The notes below the pieces were generated by a model. The model ran no database searches. It saw only the letters and a list, made by a program, of their open reading frames with translations, and was not told the DNA's origin. 64,000 nt of DNA from Lineus longissimus (lineage: Eukaryota > Nemertea > Pilidiophora > Heteronemertea > Lineidae). Positions within the stretch are counted from its first letter, which is position 1. Every line of letters starts with the position of its first letter. The DNA lies in assembly GCF_910592395.1 (NCBI RefSeq), contig NC_088322.1:1488001-1552000 (forward strand), read 5' to 3'. Shown here piece by piece: positions 47,601 to 59,600 of this stretch. The translations under genes were made by a program, and so were the position numbers.

Positions 47601-50600
47601 TAGGGCAATTAGGTTAAACCACATTTGGATTGAAAAGGTGATCACAGGCACAGATCTATGATAACCATTCTTCCCTTTGCAGATACTTCTTTTAGCAGGA
47701 CACCCTCTCTACTAGGGGCAGTAGTGATGGTCCCAAATTGAATAAATTCTATACAACTTGACCTCTGTAATCAGGACACCACCCTATTAAGGACAGCATT
47801 TCTCAGTTGCAGAGGTGTCCTTTTTCAAATAGAGAGGATCTGCTGTTTGCCACTCTGACTGCTCAATATAGCACTCAAAAACTAACTCACCATGTGTGTC
47901 TTCCAGCTCCTCATCAGGGCCATCAATGTCCAGATCATCTACAGAGATGCCAGCAGAGGCTTCCAATGGTTGCTTTTCAACTGAAAATATTATAAACTCT
48001 AAATAACAAAACAGTGAAATGGTCAAAGCATTTATGGTAATCTTTCAATGAATGAAACCTTCCTTGTGGGGCATTTCCAAATGTGGGGCATATATCGGTA
48101 ATGGGTGGTTAAAAACACAAGGGCCACAAAGGTCTGGAGCTCAACTGAAGCAGTTGAGACAATAGGTGTAATTATTGGAACTTCCCTTTGCAGACACCTT
48201 TCTTAGCAGGACAGTCAGTCCTGTGTACAACTAGGGGCAGTAGTGATGGTCCCAAATGGAATCATTTATATACAACTTGACTTCTGTAATCAGGACACCT
48301 CCCTATCAAGGACAGCATTTCTCAGTTGCAGAGGTGTCCTTTTTTAAATAGAGAGGATCTGCTGTTTGCCACTCTGACTGCTCAATATAGCACTCAAAAA
48401 CTAACTCACCATGTGTGTCTTCCAGCTCCTCATCAGGGCCATCAATGTCCAGATCATCTACAGAGATGCCAGCAGAGGCTTCCAATGGTTGCTTTTCAAC
48501 TGAAAATATTATAAACTCTAAATAACAAAACAGTGAAATGGTCAAAGCATTTATGGTAATCTTTCAATGAATGAAACCTTCCTTGTGGGGCATTTCCAAA
48601 TGTGGGGCATATATCGGTAATGGGTGGTTTAAAACACAAGGGCCACAAAGGTCTGGAGCTCAGCTGAAGCAGTTGAGACAATAGGTGTAATTATTGGAAC
48701 TTCCCTTTTCAGACACCTTTCTTAGCAGGACAGTCAGTCCTGTGTACAACTAGGGGCAGTAGTGATGGTCCCAAATTGAATCATTTCTATACAACTTGAC
48801 CTCTGTAATCAGGACATCTCCCTATTAAGGACAGCATTTCTCAGTTGCAGAGGTGTCCTTTTTTAAATAAAGAGGATCTGCTGTTTGCCACTCTGACTGC
48901 TTGATATAGCACTCAAAAACTAACTCACCATGTGTGTCTTCCAGCTCCTCATCAGGGCCATTAATGTCCAGATCATCTGCAGAGATGCCAGCAGAGGCTT
49001 CCAATGGTTGCTTTTCAACTGAAAATATTATAAACTCTAAATAACAAATCAATGAAATGGTCAAAGCATTTATGGTAATCTTTCAATGAATGAAACCTTC
49101 CTTGTGGGGCATTTCCAAAATGTGGGGCATATATCGGTAATGGGTGGTTTAAAACACAAGGGCCACAAAGGTCTGGAGCTCAGCTGAGGCAGTTGAGACA
49201 ATAGGTGTAATTATTGGAACTTCCCTTTGCAGACACCTTTCTTAGCAGGACAGTCAGTCCTGTGTACAACTAGGGGCAGTAGTGATGATCCAAAATGGAA
49301 TCATTTATATACAACTTGACTTCTGTAATCAGGACACCTCCCTATCAAGGACAGCATTTCTCAGTTGCAGAGGTGTCCTTTTTTAAATAGAGAGGATCTG
49401 CTGTTTGCCACTCTGACTGCTTAATATAGCACTCAAAAACTAACTCACCATGTGTGTCTTCCAGCTCCTCATCAGGGCCATCAATGTCCAGATCATCTAC
49501 AGAGATGCCAGCAGAGGCTTCCAATGGTTGCTTTTCAACTGAAAATATTATAAACTCTAAATAACAAAACAGTGAAATGGTCAAAGCATTTATGGTAATC
49601 TTTCAATGAATGAAACCTTCCTTGTTGGGCGTTTCCAAAATGTGGGGCATATATCGCCCATATTATCGGTAATGGGTGGTTAAAACACAAGGGTCACAAA
49701 GGTCTGGAGCTCAGCTGAAGCAGTTGAGACAATAGGTGTAATTATTGGAACTTCCCTTTTCAGACACCTTTCTTAGCAGGACAGTCAGTCCTGTGTACAA
49801 CTAGGGGCAGTAGTGATGGTCCCAAATTGAATCATTTCTATACAACTTGACCTCTGTAATCAGGACATCTCCCTATTAAGGACAGCATTTCTCAGTTGCA
49901 GAGGTGTCCTTTTTTAAATAGAGAGGATCTGCTGTTTGCCACTCTGACTGCTTAATATAGCACTCAAAAACTAACTCACCATGTGTGTCTTCCAGCTCCT
50001 CATCAGGGCCATTAATGTCCAGATCATCTGCAGAGATGCCAGCAGAGGCTTCCAATGGTTGCTTTTCAACTGAAAATATTATAAACTCTAAATAACAAAA
50101 CAGTGAAATGGTCAAAGCATTTATGGTAATTTTTCAATGAATGAAACCTTCCTTGTGGGGCATTTCCAAAATGTGGGGCATATATCGGTAATGGGTGGTT
50201 TAAAACACAAGGGCCACAAAGGTCTGGAGCTCAGCTGAAGAAGTTGAGACAATAGGTGTAATTATTGGAACTTCCCTTTTCAGACACCTTTCTTAGCAGG
50301 ACAGTCAGTCCTGTGTACAACTAGGGGCAGTAGTGATGGTCCCAAATTGAATCATTTCTATCCAACTTGACCTCTGTAATCAGGACATCTCCCTATTAAG
50401 GACAGCATTTCTCAGTTGCAGAGGTGTCCTTTTTTAAATAAAGAGGATCTGCTGTTTGCCACTCTGACTGCTTGATATAGCACTCAAAAACTAACTCACC
50501 ATGTGTGTCTTCCAGCTCCTCATCAGGGCCATTAATGTCCAGATCATCTGCAGAGATGCCAGCAGAGGCTTCCAATGGTTGCTTTTCAACTGAAAATATT

Positions 50601-53600
50601 ATAAACTCTAAATAACAAATCAATGAAATGGTCAAAGCATTTATGGTAATCTTTCAATGAATGAAACCTTCCTTGTGGGGCATTTCCAAAATGTGGGGCA
50701 TATATCGGTAATGGGTGGTTTAAAACACAAGGGCCACAAAGGTCTGGAGCTCAGCTGAGGCAGTTGAGACAATAGGTGTAATTATTGGAACTTCCCTTTG
50801 CAGACACCTTTCTTAGCAGGACAGTCAGTCCTGTGTACAACTAGGGGCAGTAGTGATGATCCCAAATGGAATCATTTATATACAACTTGACTTCTGTAAT
50901 CAGGACGCCTCCCTATCAAGGACAGCATTTCTCAGTTGCAGAGGTGTCCTTTTTTAAATAGAGAGGATCTGCTGTTTGCCACTCTGACTGCTTAATATAG
51001 CACTCAAAAACTAACTCACCATGTGTGTCTTCCAGCTCCTCATCAGGGCCATCAATGTCCAGATCATCTACAGAGATGCCAGCAGAGGCTTCCAATGGTT
51101 GCTTTTCAACTGAAAATATTATAAACTCTAAATAACAAAACAGTGAAATGGTCAAAGCATTTATGGTAATCTTTCAATGAATGAAACCTTCCTTGTTGGG
51201 CGTTTCCAAAATGTGGGGCATATATCGCCCATATTATCGGTAATGGGTGGTTAAAACACAAGGGTCACAAAGGTCTGGAGCTCAGCTGAAGCAGTTGAGA
51301 CAATAGGTGTAATTATTGGAACTTCCCTTTTCAGACACCTTTCTTAGCAGGACAGTCAGTCCTGTGTACAACTAGGGGCAGTAGTGATGGTCCCAAATTG
51401 AATCATTTCTATACAACTTGACCTCTGTAATCAGGACATCTCCCTATTAAGGACAGCATTTCTCAGTTGCAGAGGTGTCCTTTTTTAAATAGAGAGGATC
51501 TGCTGTTTGCCACTCTGACTGCTTAATATAGCACTCAAAAACTAACTCACCATGTGTGTCTTCCAGCTCCTCATCAGGGCCATCAATGTCCCGATCATCT
51601 ACAGAGATGCCAGCAGAGGCTTCCAATGGTTGCTTTTCAACTGAAAATATTATAAACTCTAAATAACAAATCAATGAAATGGTCAAAGCATTTATGGTAA
51701 TCTTTCAATGAATGAAACCTTCCTTGTGGGGCATTTCCAAAATGTGGGGCATATATCGGTAATGGGTGGTTAAAAACACAAGGGCCACAAAGGTCTGGAG
51801 CTTAGCTGAAGCAGTTGAGACAATAGGTGTAATTATTGGAACTTCCCTTTGCAGACACCTTTCTTAGCAGGACAGTCAGTCCTGTGTACAACTAGGGGCA
51901 GTAGTGATGGTCCCAAATTGAATCATTTCTATACAACTTGACCTCTGTAATCAGGACACCTCCCTAAGGACAGCATTTCTGAGTTGCAGAGGTGTCCTTT
52001 TTTAAATAAAGAGGATCTGGTGTTTGCCACTCTGACTGCTTGATATAGCACTCAAAAACTAACTCACCATGTGTGTCTTCCAGCTCCTCATCAGGGCCAT
52101 TAATGTCCAGATCATCTGCAGAGATGCCAGCAGAGGCTTCCAATGGTTGCTTTTCAACTGAAAATATTATAAACTCTAAATAACAAAACAGTGAAATGGT
52201 CAAAGCATTTATGGTAATTTTTCAATGAATGAAACCTTCCTTGTGGGGCATTTCCAAAATGTGGGGCATATATCGGTAATGGGTGGTTTAAAACACAAGG
52301 GCCACAAAGGTCTGGAGCTCAGCTGAAGCAGTTGAGACAATAGGTGTAATTATTGGAACTTCCCTTTGCAGACACCTTTCTTAGCAGGACAGTCAGTCCT
52401 GTGTACAACTAGGGGCAGTAGTGATGGTCCCAAATGGAATCATTTATATACAACTTGACTTCTGTAATCAGGACACCTCCCTATCAAGGACAGCATTTCT
52501 CAGTTGCAGAGGTGTCCTTTTTTAAATAGAGAGGATCTGCTGTTTGCCACTCTGACTGCTTAATATAGCACTCAAAAACTAACTCACCATGTGTGTCTTC
52601 CAGCTCCTCATCAGGGCCATTAATGTCAAGATCATCTGCAGAGATGCCAGCAGAGGCTTCCAATGGTTGTTTTTCAACTGAAAATATTATAAACTCTAAA
52701 TAACAAAACAGTGAAATGGTCAAAGCATTTATGGTAATCTTTCAATGAATGAAACCTTCCTTGTTGGGCGTTTCCAAAATGTGGGGCATATATCGCCGAT
52801 ATTATCGGTAATGGGTGGTTAAAACACTAGGGCCACAAAGGTCTGGAGCTCAGCTGAAGCAGTTGAGACAATAGGTATTCATACATCACCCCCTATCTTA
52901 CATAAATGAAATGGTCCTACACCAACAATGGCATGAAGAGGAGAGAATCACCAATGGACAATAACTGCTGTATTTGTACTGGTACCAAGTTTGAGGTGTG
53001 AAGCGACAGTCAGGTAGTGGTCACAAAACATACACTCTTTGTCCAACGAGGTTGCTGTTTCAGAAGACTTTGACCTCAGTGACCTTGAAAAGTAGGTCAA
53101 ATAAAAACCCAAAAGATATGTGATGTACCCTTGCTAGAAGTACCTACTACCGTACCATATATTTTTTCAAAATATTCGAACAAGTATCAAGGGAGATATC
53201 GCACATTTTCACTTTTGACATTTGATGGCTCCCAGGTGGCCAAACTATGAAGCATATAAGGCCGCAGTACGGTCTCCGAGTAGGGGTCATTCAGGGGCAC
53301 ATTTGTACCAAGTTTCAGTTCAGTGACTTTTGAAACGTGCCACCCATGTCTAACGATGGATCCTCTGTCATGGTATTAAAAGGCTCACATGAGAACACTT
53401 GCGCAAACCTGAGAATAGTGTTTCGCTGATTAAGTGTCAGACAGTGTTCGTTTTGTGCTTGCCATCTGTGATTTACTGGCTATCAAGTATAAATATGCTA
53501 TTGTAAAAGCATATCAATTGTGCCTGACAAAGTGTTACATGTGTTTAGCACTGGCAGCAACTGTCCCATCCATGACAAATCACAGTTCAAAATATTTTTA

Positions 53601-56600
53601 TCTTTATATACCTTCCTCCAGATTGTTACTGTCAGGTCTATTCTTTGATTTTTTAAACTTCACAAGAAGGATTTCGGCACTCTTCCTTGTTTCTTCATCG
53701 TGACTCTTTGTACACTGTAAAAGATAGGACAGGATTTCCCAGAAATTTTCTCGAACTTCTTAATTTTGCAGCCTTTGCGGAATGATGAATGGAGTCGAGT
53801 GGAGTATCCTCCAATCTAAATGAAGCGCGGGAGTCTACCAGTACCAGAACTGGTAATTTTATTACCGGTATTGTTTTTTTGACGTTCGGTCGGGTCATGT
53901 GGCTGATTTGTGCTAAACCTTTTATTCAACCTCTGCAATTGGAACAAATAACACTGGGCATGACCCCTTAGTATGGGCACATAAATCGATACTGAATCCA
54001 GATTCGTTTTACCTGGGTGCATTAGCGTAGCTTTTTCTCTCAAGCTTTATTGCACGAGAAGTGTGTTTAAGACAGTTCATTATGTTTACATCAGAATCAG
54101 ATCTGAATGCATTCCTTTCATCTGCCATCTAAATGGCCCTTTTATGACTCACCTCGTTAAATGTTAACAAGAGTTGAGGGACATCTTCGAGGCCAATTAA
54201 AAATTCTGGTGTTGCTTCTATTTGTTGGATTATCATACTTAAGGTCCTCCTGGTAAAGAGTTTTGCCTGCAAGTACAAAAAGGTTAGGTATGATTATAAA
54301 ACTAAACAGAATTAACAACTTTTGATAGGCTTTGTGGAGCGGAAATGTTGACTATAAATGCTATAATTGCCAATGCCTATGAGATTACTTTTTTTCGGAC
54401 TTAACTTTAAATTTTATGTCAGTGTTCAGGCTAGCTGATCATGACCATTAGTGGAGTTGTGGACATTCGGATGATTCATTCGGACTACATTCTCTGATCC
54501 AGAGGAATGATAATTTTGAGGGTTGAGGGTGGGGTGGAGGACGACTACGGTCGTCGGGAAGGATGGTATGAAGTGGCGCTGTGGTATCTCCACTGAAGCC
54601 GAGACTACCACAGTCTCTCTTCAGTGGAGATAACTAAGCATGTATTCATCTAGGGTTATACTGCTTTAGATCTATAGAAGCAACAATGAGTGAATAAAGG
54701 AACACGATCGCCTAGCTTACCCGCTATTTGCGATTCACGATTTAAGGGGAGCTTTGCGAACATTGTTGGGGAAAGAGGGTCTGTGCCCGCAAGGCGAGAA
54801 CCACATACTCTTCTGGCATTAACGAATCGAAACAAAACGATGCAATGCGATATTTGGCAGATTTGCCAGCAAAACGTAAATGGGCCAGTAGACAAAAAGT
54901 AGAAGTCATAAGTGACCCGATTTCGGCTCAGATGTTTCTGGGTAGTTTTAAATGCTCGCTGTGAGTGTGACTACGCATAATGCAAAGCAGTGTGGCTCTA
55001 ATCTACTGACTCTTTAAAACTAAAGACTATAAATAAATAAAGGTCAGACACTGACCTGTTCAACTCCTTCGGCTCCCTGTTGGCTAACGCAAATGGCATG
55101 GCTGATGTCATGATTGAGCTGGATTAGAAACAGCCTCCCTGAAAGTGAAGAGCCCACTAGAATAGAATATTCACACCAGGCAAACTGCATGAAGTACCCA
55201 ACCAGAACCGATACCTTTGCTAAAGCTAGCCGCAGACAGACGAATAGCGCTCAGCATTATTTGGCACAGCATATTGCAAGTTGCTTGCGTCGGGAAGCGC
55301 TGTCCAGAAGCACTGTGCATGCGGATGACTTGCAACTCGGGCTAAGCTGTTTTCAAAAACACCGATTTGTGGGCTTTTATGCACGACTCATCACATGTGG
55401 CGAGGGCGGCATAAACAAATCATGTAGCGCCGGAAGGCACAATCTGATTGGCACCAACATTATGTCACCGCTAGGGATTGTAAATAATGCCACAATAATG
55501 CCACAATGCGCAAGCAACCACAGACAGCTTGTGGCTGAGCCAACAAATGCTGTGCCAAATATTAAACTGATTTGATTTTAGAAATACGGCTGTGTCATGC
55601 TGTGCAAGCTGGAATAGCACGGAGCCATCAGATTCAGAGACAGGCATTTTTTTGTGTCTCAGCCAATTTGAATATGGCTGTGCTAAATTAAGTAATGCTG
55701 AGCACTACAGTATATGTGTCTACAGCTAGCTTTAGCAAGGTGGGGCACAGCATTGGACAAATTAAATGGTGAGCTTTTATCAGTTCGGCAAAAGTGATTA
55801 TAATACAACGTTGTGTTATTCAACAACTTTGCGTTGTCATAAAGTGCAACATTGTTTTTTATGACAACGATAACGTTGTCACTTACTGCAATCTTCAGCT
55901 TCCGGTACCATCGGAGCAAGGTTATCCTCATCGGAAAATTGCCTCCTGTTTCATAGAGGGCAGCACAATATTTAACATCGATCAACCCAAAGTAAATTTT
56001 GAGTTCTACCAAGGATTTTTCGAATTTTGGACGATATACTAGTATCAGTTTTATCACTTAAAATGTTCTTGAAATCTGTTTTGCCTGCAAGTACAAAAAG
56101 GTTAGGTATGATTATAAAACTAAACAGAATTAACAACTTTTGATAGGCTTTGTGGAGCGGAAATGTTGACTATAAATGCTATAATTGCCAATGCCTATGA
56201 GATTACTTTTTTTCGGACTTAACTTTAAATTTTATGTCAGTGTTCAGGCTAGCTGATCATGACCATTAGTGGAGTTGTGGACATTCGGATGATTCATTCG
56301 GACTACATTCTCTGATCCAGAGGAATGATAATTTTGAGGGTTGAGGGTGGGGTGGAGGACGACTACGGTCGTCGGGAAGGATGGTATGAAGTGGCGCTGT
56401 GGTATCTCCACTGAAGCCGAGACTACCACAGTCTCTCTTCAGTGGAGATAACTAAGCATGTATTCATCTAGGGTTATACTGCTTTAGATCTATAGAAGCA
56501 ACAATGAGTGAATAAAGGAACACGATCGCCTAGCTTACCCGCTATTTGCGATTCACGATTTAAGGGGAGCTTTGCGAACATTGTTGGGGAAAGAGGGTCT

Positions 56601-59600
56601 GTGCCCGCAAGGCGAGAACCACATACTCTTCTGGCATTAACGAATCGAAACAAAACGATGCAATGCGATATTTGGCAGATTTGCCAGCAAAACGTAAATG
56701 GGCCAGTAGACAAAAAGTAGAAGTCATAAGTGACCCGATTTCGGCTCAGATGTTTCTGGGTAGTTTTAAATGCTCGCTGTGAGTGTGACTACGCATAATG
56801 CAAAGCAGTGTGGCTCTAATCTACTGACTCTTTAAAACTAAAGACTATAAATAAATAAAGGTCAGACACTGACCTGTTCAACTCCTTCGGCTCCCTGTTG
56901 GCTAACGCAAATGGCATGGCTGATGTCATGATTGAGCTGGATTAGAAACAGCCTCCCTGAAAGTGAAGAGCCCACTAGAATAGAATATTCACACCAGGCA
57001 AACTGCATGAAGTACCCAACCAGAACCGATACCTTTGCTAAAGCTAGCCGCAGACAGACGAATAGCGCTCAGCATTATTTGGCACAGCATATTGCAAGTT
57101 GCTTGCGTCGGGAAGCGCTGTCCAGAAGCACTGTGCATGCGGATGACTTGCAACTCGGGCTAAGCTGTTTTCAAAAACACCGATTTGTGGGCTTTTATGC
57201 ACGACTCATCACATGTGGCGAGGGCGGCATAAACAAATCATGTAGCGCCGGAAGGCACAATCTGATTGGCACCAACATTATGTCACCGCTAGGGATTGTA
57301 AATAATGCCACAATAATGCCACAATGCGCAAGCAACCACAGACAGCTTGTGGCTGAGCCAACAAATGCTGTGCCAAATATTAAACTGATTTGATTTTAGA
57401 AATACGGCTGTGTCATGCTGTGCAAGCTGGAATAGCACGGAGCCATCAGATTCAGAGACAGGCATTTTTTTGTGTCTCAGCCAATTTGAATATGGCTGTG
57501 CTAAATTAAGTAATGCTGAGCACTACAGTATATGTGTCTACAGCTAGCTTTAGCAAGGTGGGGCACAGCATTGGACAAATTAAATGGTGAGCTTTTATCA
57601 GTTCGGCAAAAGTGATTATAATACAACGTTGTGTTATTCAACAACTTTGCGTTGTCATAAAGTGCAACATTGTTTTTTATGACAACGATAACGTTGTCAC
57701 TTACTGCAATCTTCAGCTTCCGGTACCATCGGAGCAAGGTTATCCTCATCGGAAAATTGCCTCCTGTTTCATAGAGGGCAGCACAATATTTAACATCGAT
57801 CAACCCAAAGTAAATTTTGAGTTCTACCAAGGATTTTTCGAATTTTGGACGATATACTAGTATCAGTTTTATCACTTAAAATGTTCTTGAAATCTGTTTT
57901 TGTCAACTAGTAGTTGTATTTATACAATGGTTGTTCAGTCAGCCGGCCACACGCCGTTTTTCTGTCATAAAGACGCGATTCTCTGACCACTGCGACAGTG
58001 GCGGCTCCTAGCGGGAGATCGTGCCATAAAAAAATCGTAATAAAAAATCGTAATAAAAACCTTGCACCACAACAAGTGTTTGATAAAAGTATGATACCAT
58101 TTTTACAGAGGTTGATATTGATACCATTTATAACGATAAATTGATATTTCAAACTTGGACAACCATATTTTTCATCTTCTATTCAGGTGAAGAAGCGCAA
58201 ATATTCAAAAAAATTTTATGTCAAATTTGGGGGGCCAACCCCGTCTTAAAACGCCGAATTGAAATTAATCACTGTCTTTCTTCACCTATATTTTGTTTTA
58301 TAGATAAGCTAAGGTCATTATAAATCTATCCCATGCGGCTTCATGGGTTGTTTGCAGGATTGATAGAGATAACAAGCAATTTCCAAACTGTGCCAAATCA
58401 CGCAAAATTGCCACCTAAAATTATGTTGAGTAGCAAAAAATGACGTCAGAGTGGTCAGAGAATTCACCTGAAAACAGCCCGTGGCCGGCTGACTGTGTTG
58501 TATAATACAACTATTATGACAACGTTCTATTATAAGCACTTTTGCCGAACTGTTAAAGCTGAATTGATTATCTGAATATTAATAATGCACTGTTGTCAGC
58601 ACTCGGATCATGCTCGTCACATCAGCTTCTCAAGAAGACCAGTTTCTAATGCTACACTTCTCTATGCCAAAATGCATTTTTGGGATGCATCAAAAATCCC
58701 AGCTAGAGCTCTATAGGGGGCAGTTGCCCTGAATATCCTGATTATTTTTCATTAGGGCCTTTATTTGGGGGTACCATGCCAAAACTATTACTTGTACTTA
58801 CAGGAATCAACATCGTCAATGGTTTTTCCTGGCTCCTGAAATTAAAATGAGTCCAATAAACTAGTGCTCACAAGTTCAAGCGTTTTAAGGATAAAATATC
58901 TTCAAGCTGGGAAGCTGGGTTAGTGTCAACCAAACTATCTACTGTGCACAATCCATTTGTCCGGGCCGTAAGTTCAGAAGTATTACGAGTATGAGTATTC
59001 CAGTTTAATAAACAAAAAAACCAAAAGAATCAATCTCCCAACTGAACACACATTCAATTTGACAATGTTGTCATCTACAGGTGCACAGGTGTCATCTTAC
59101 TTGTAAATTTACCAGATTCCCGGCCTAGGAACGACACAAGGGGAAGGGAGCCACCAAGCGTCTTAGGGGGGTAAACTAGACAAAATTGATTTACAGAAAA
59201 TGTGAAAATCTGCGGGAATATAACCACCCATACTAATCATCTTTGGATCCACAACATACCTTTCTCCACTCCAAATCCTTCTCTCCGTAATCATACGCAA
59301 CTTCATCCCCTTTCTGTATTTCTTTTGTGGAATACAGGCAGAGATGAGGCTGACCATTTGTTACCATCTTCTGCACTTTGGCATTCCTCTCCCTCCCTTT
59401 GGCATCATTCACTAGTCTCGCCAGGCACACTTCTGAAGTGGCATCAATGCTGAGAAAATCGACAGAAATCATTTGTAATCATGGTGGAAGATGATGATTT
59501 TTGGTACGGCAGATTGTACTTAACCCCATGAGCTTGCTTAACTTGCCAAACGGCAAGCACAAAATCGCCATAATTTTTTCCAAACTCACTGTTTGGCAAA

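Larger units (their letters stand above)
54260..57897. repeat. 1818-bp tandem duplication, two copies (54260-56079, 56080-57897)
   Basis: Every stretch compared is identical at an 1818-bp offset (for example 54421 and 56239, 55114 and 56932). The borders lie at GTTTTGCCTGCAAGTAC, the acceptor side of exon 54266-54153, so copy 2 carries that acceptor but not the exon body. Each copy holds the 83-nt exon (55138-55056 and 56956-56874) and a 14-bp inverted repeat TATCTCCACTGAAG / CTTCAGTGGAGATA. Complete identity means a very recent event or an assembly duplication. Confidence 0.9.

Noticed and set aside
55114-55575. Identical 153-codon + frames in both copies of the 1818-bp duplication (also 56932-57393)
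   Set aside because: They are antisense to a supported exon, have no domain, and are identical simply because the DNA is duplicated.
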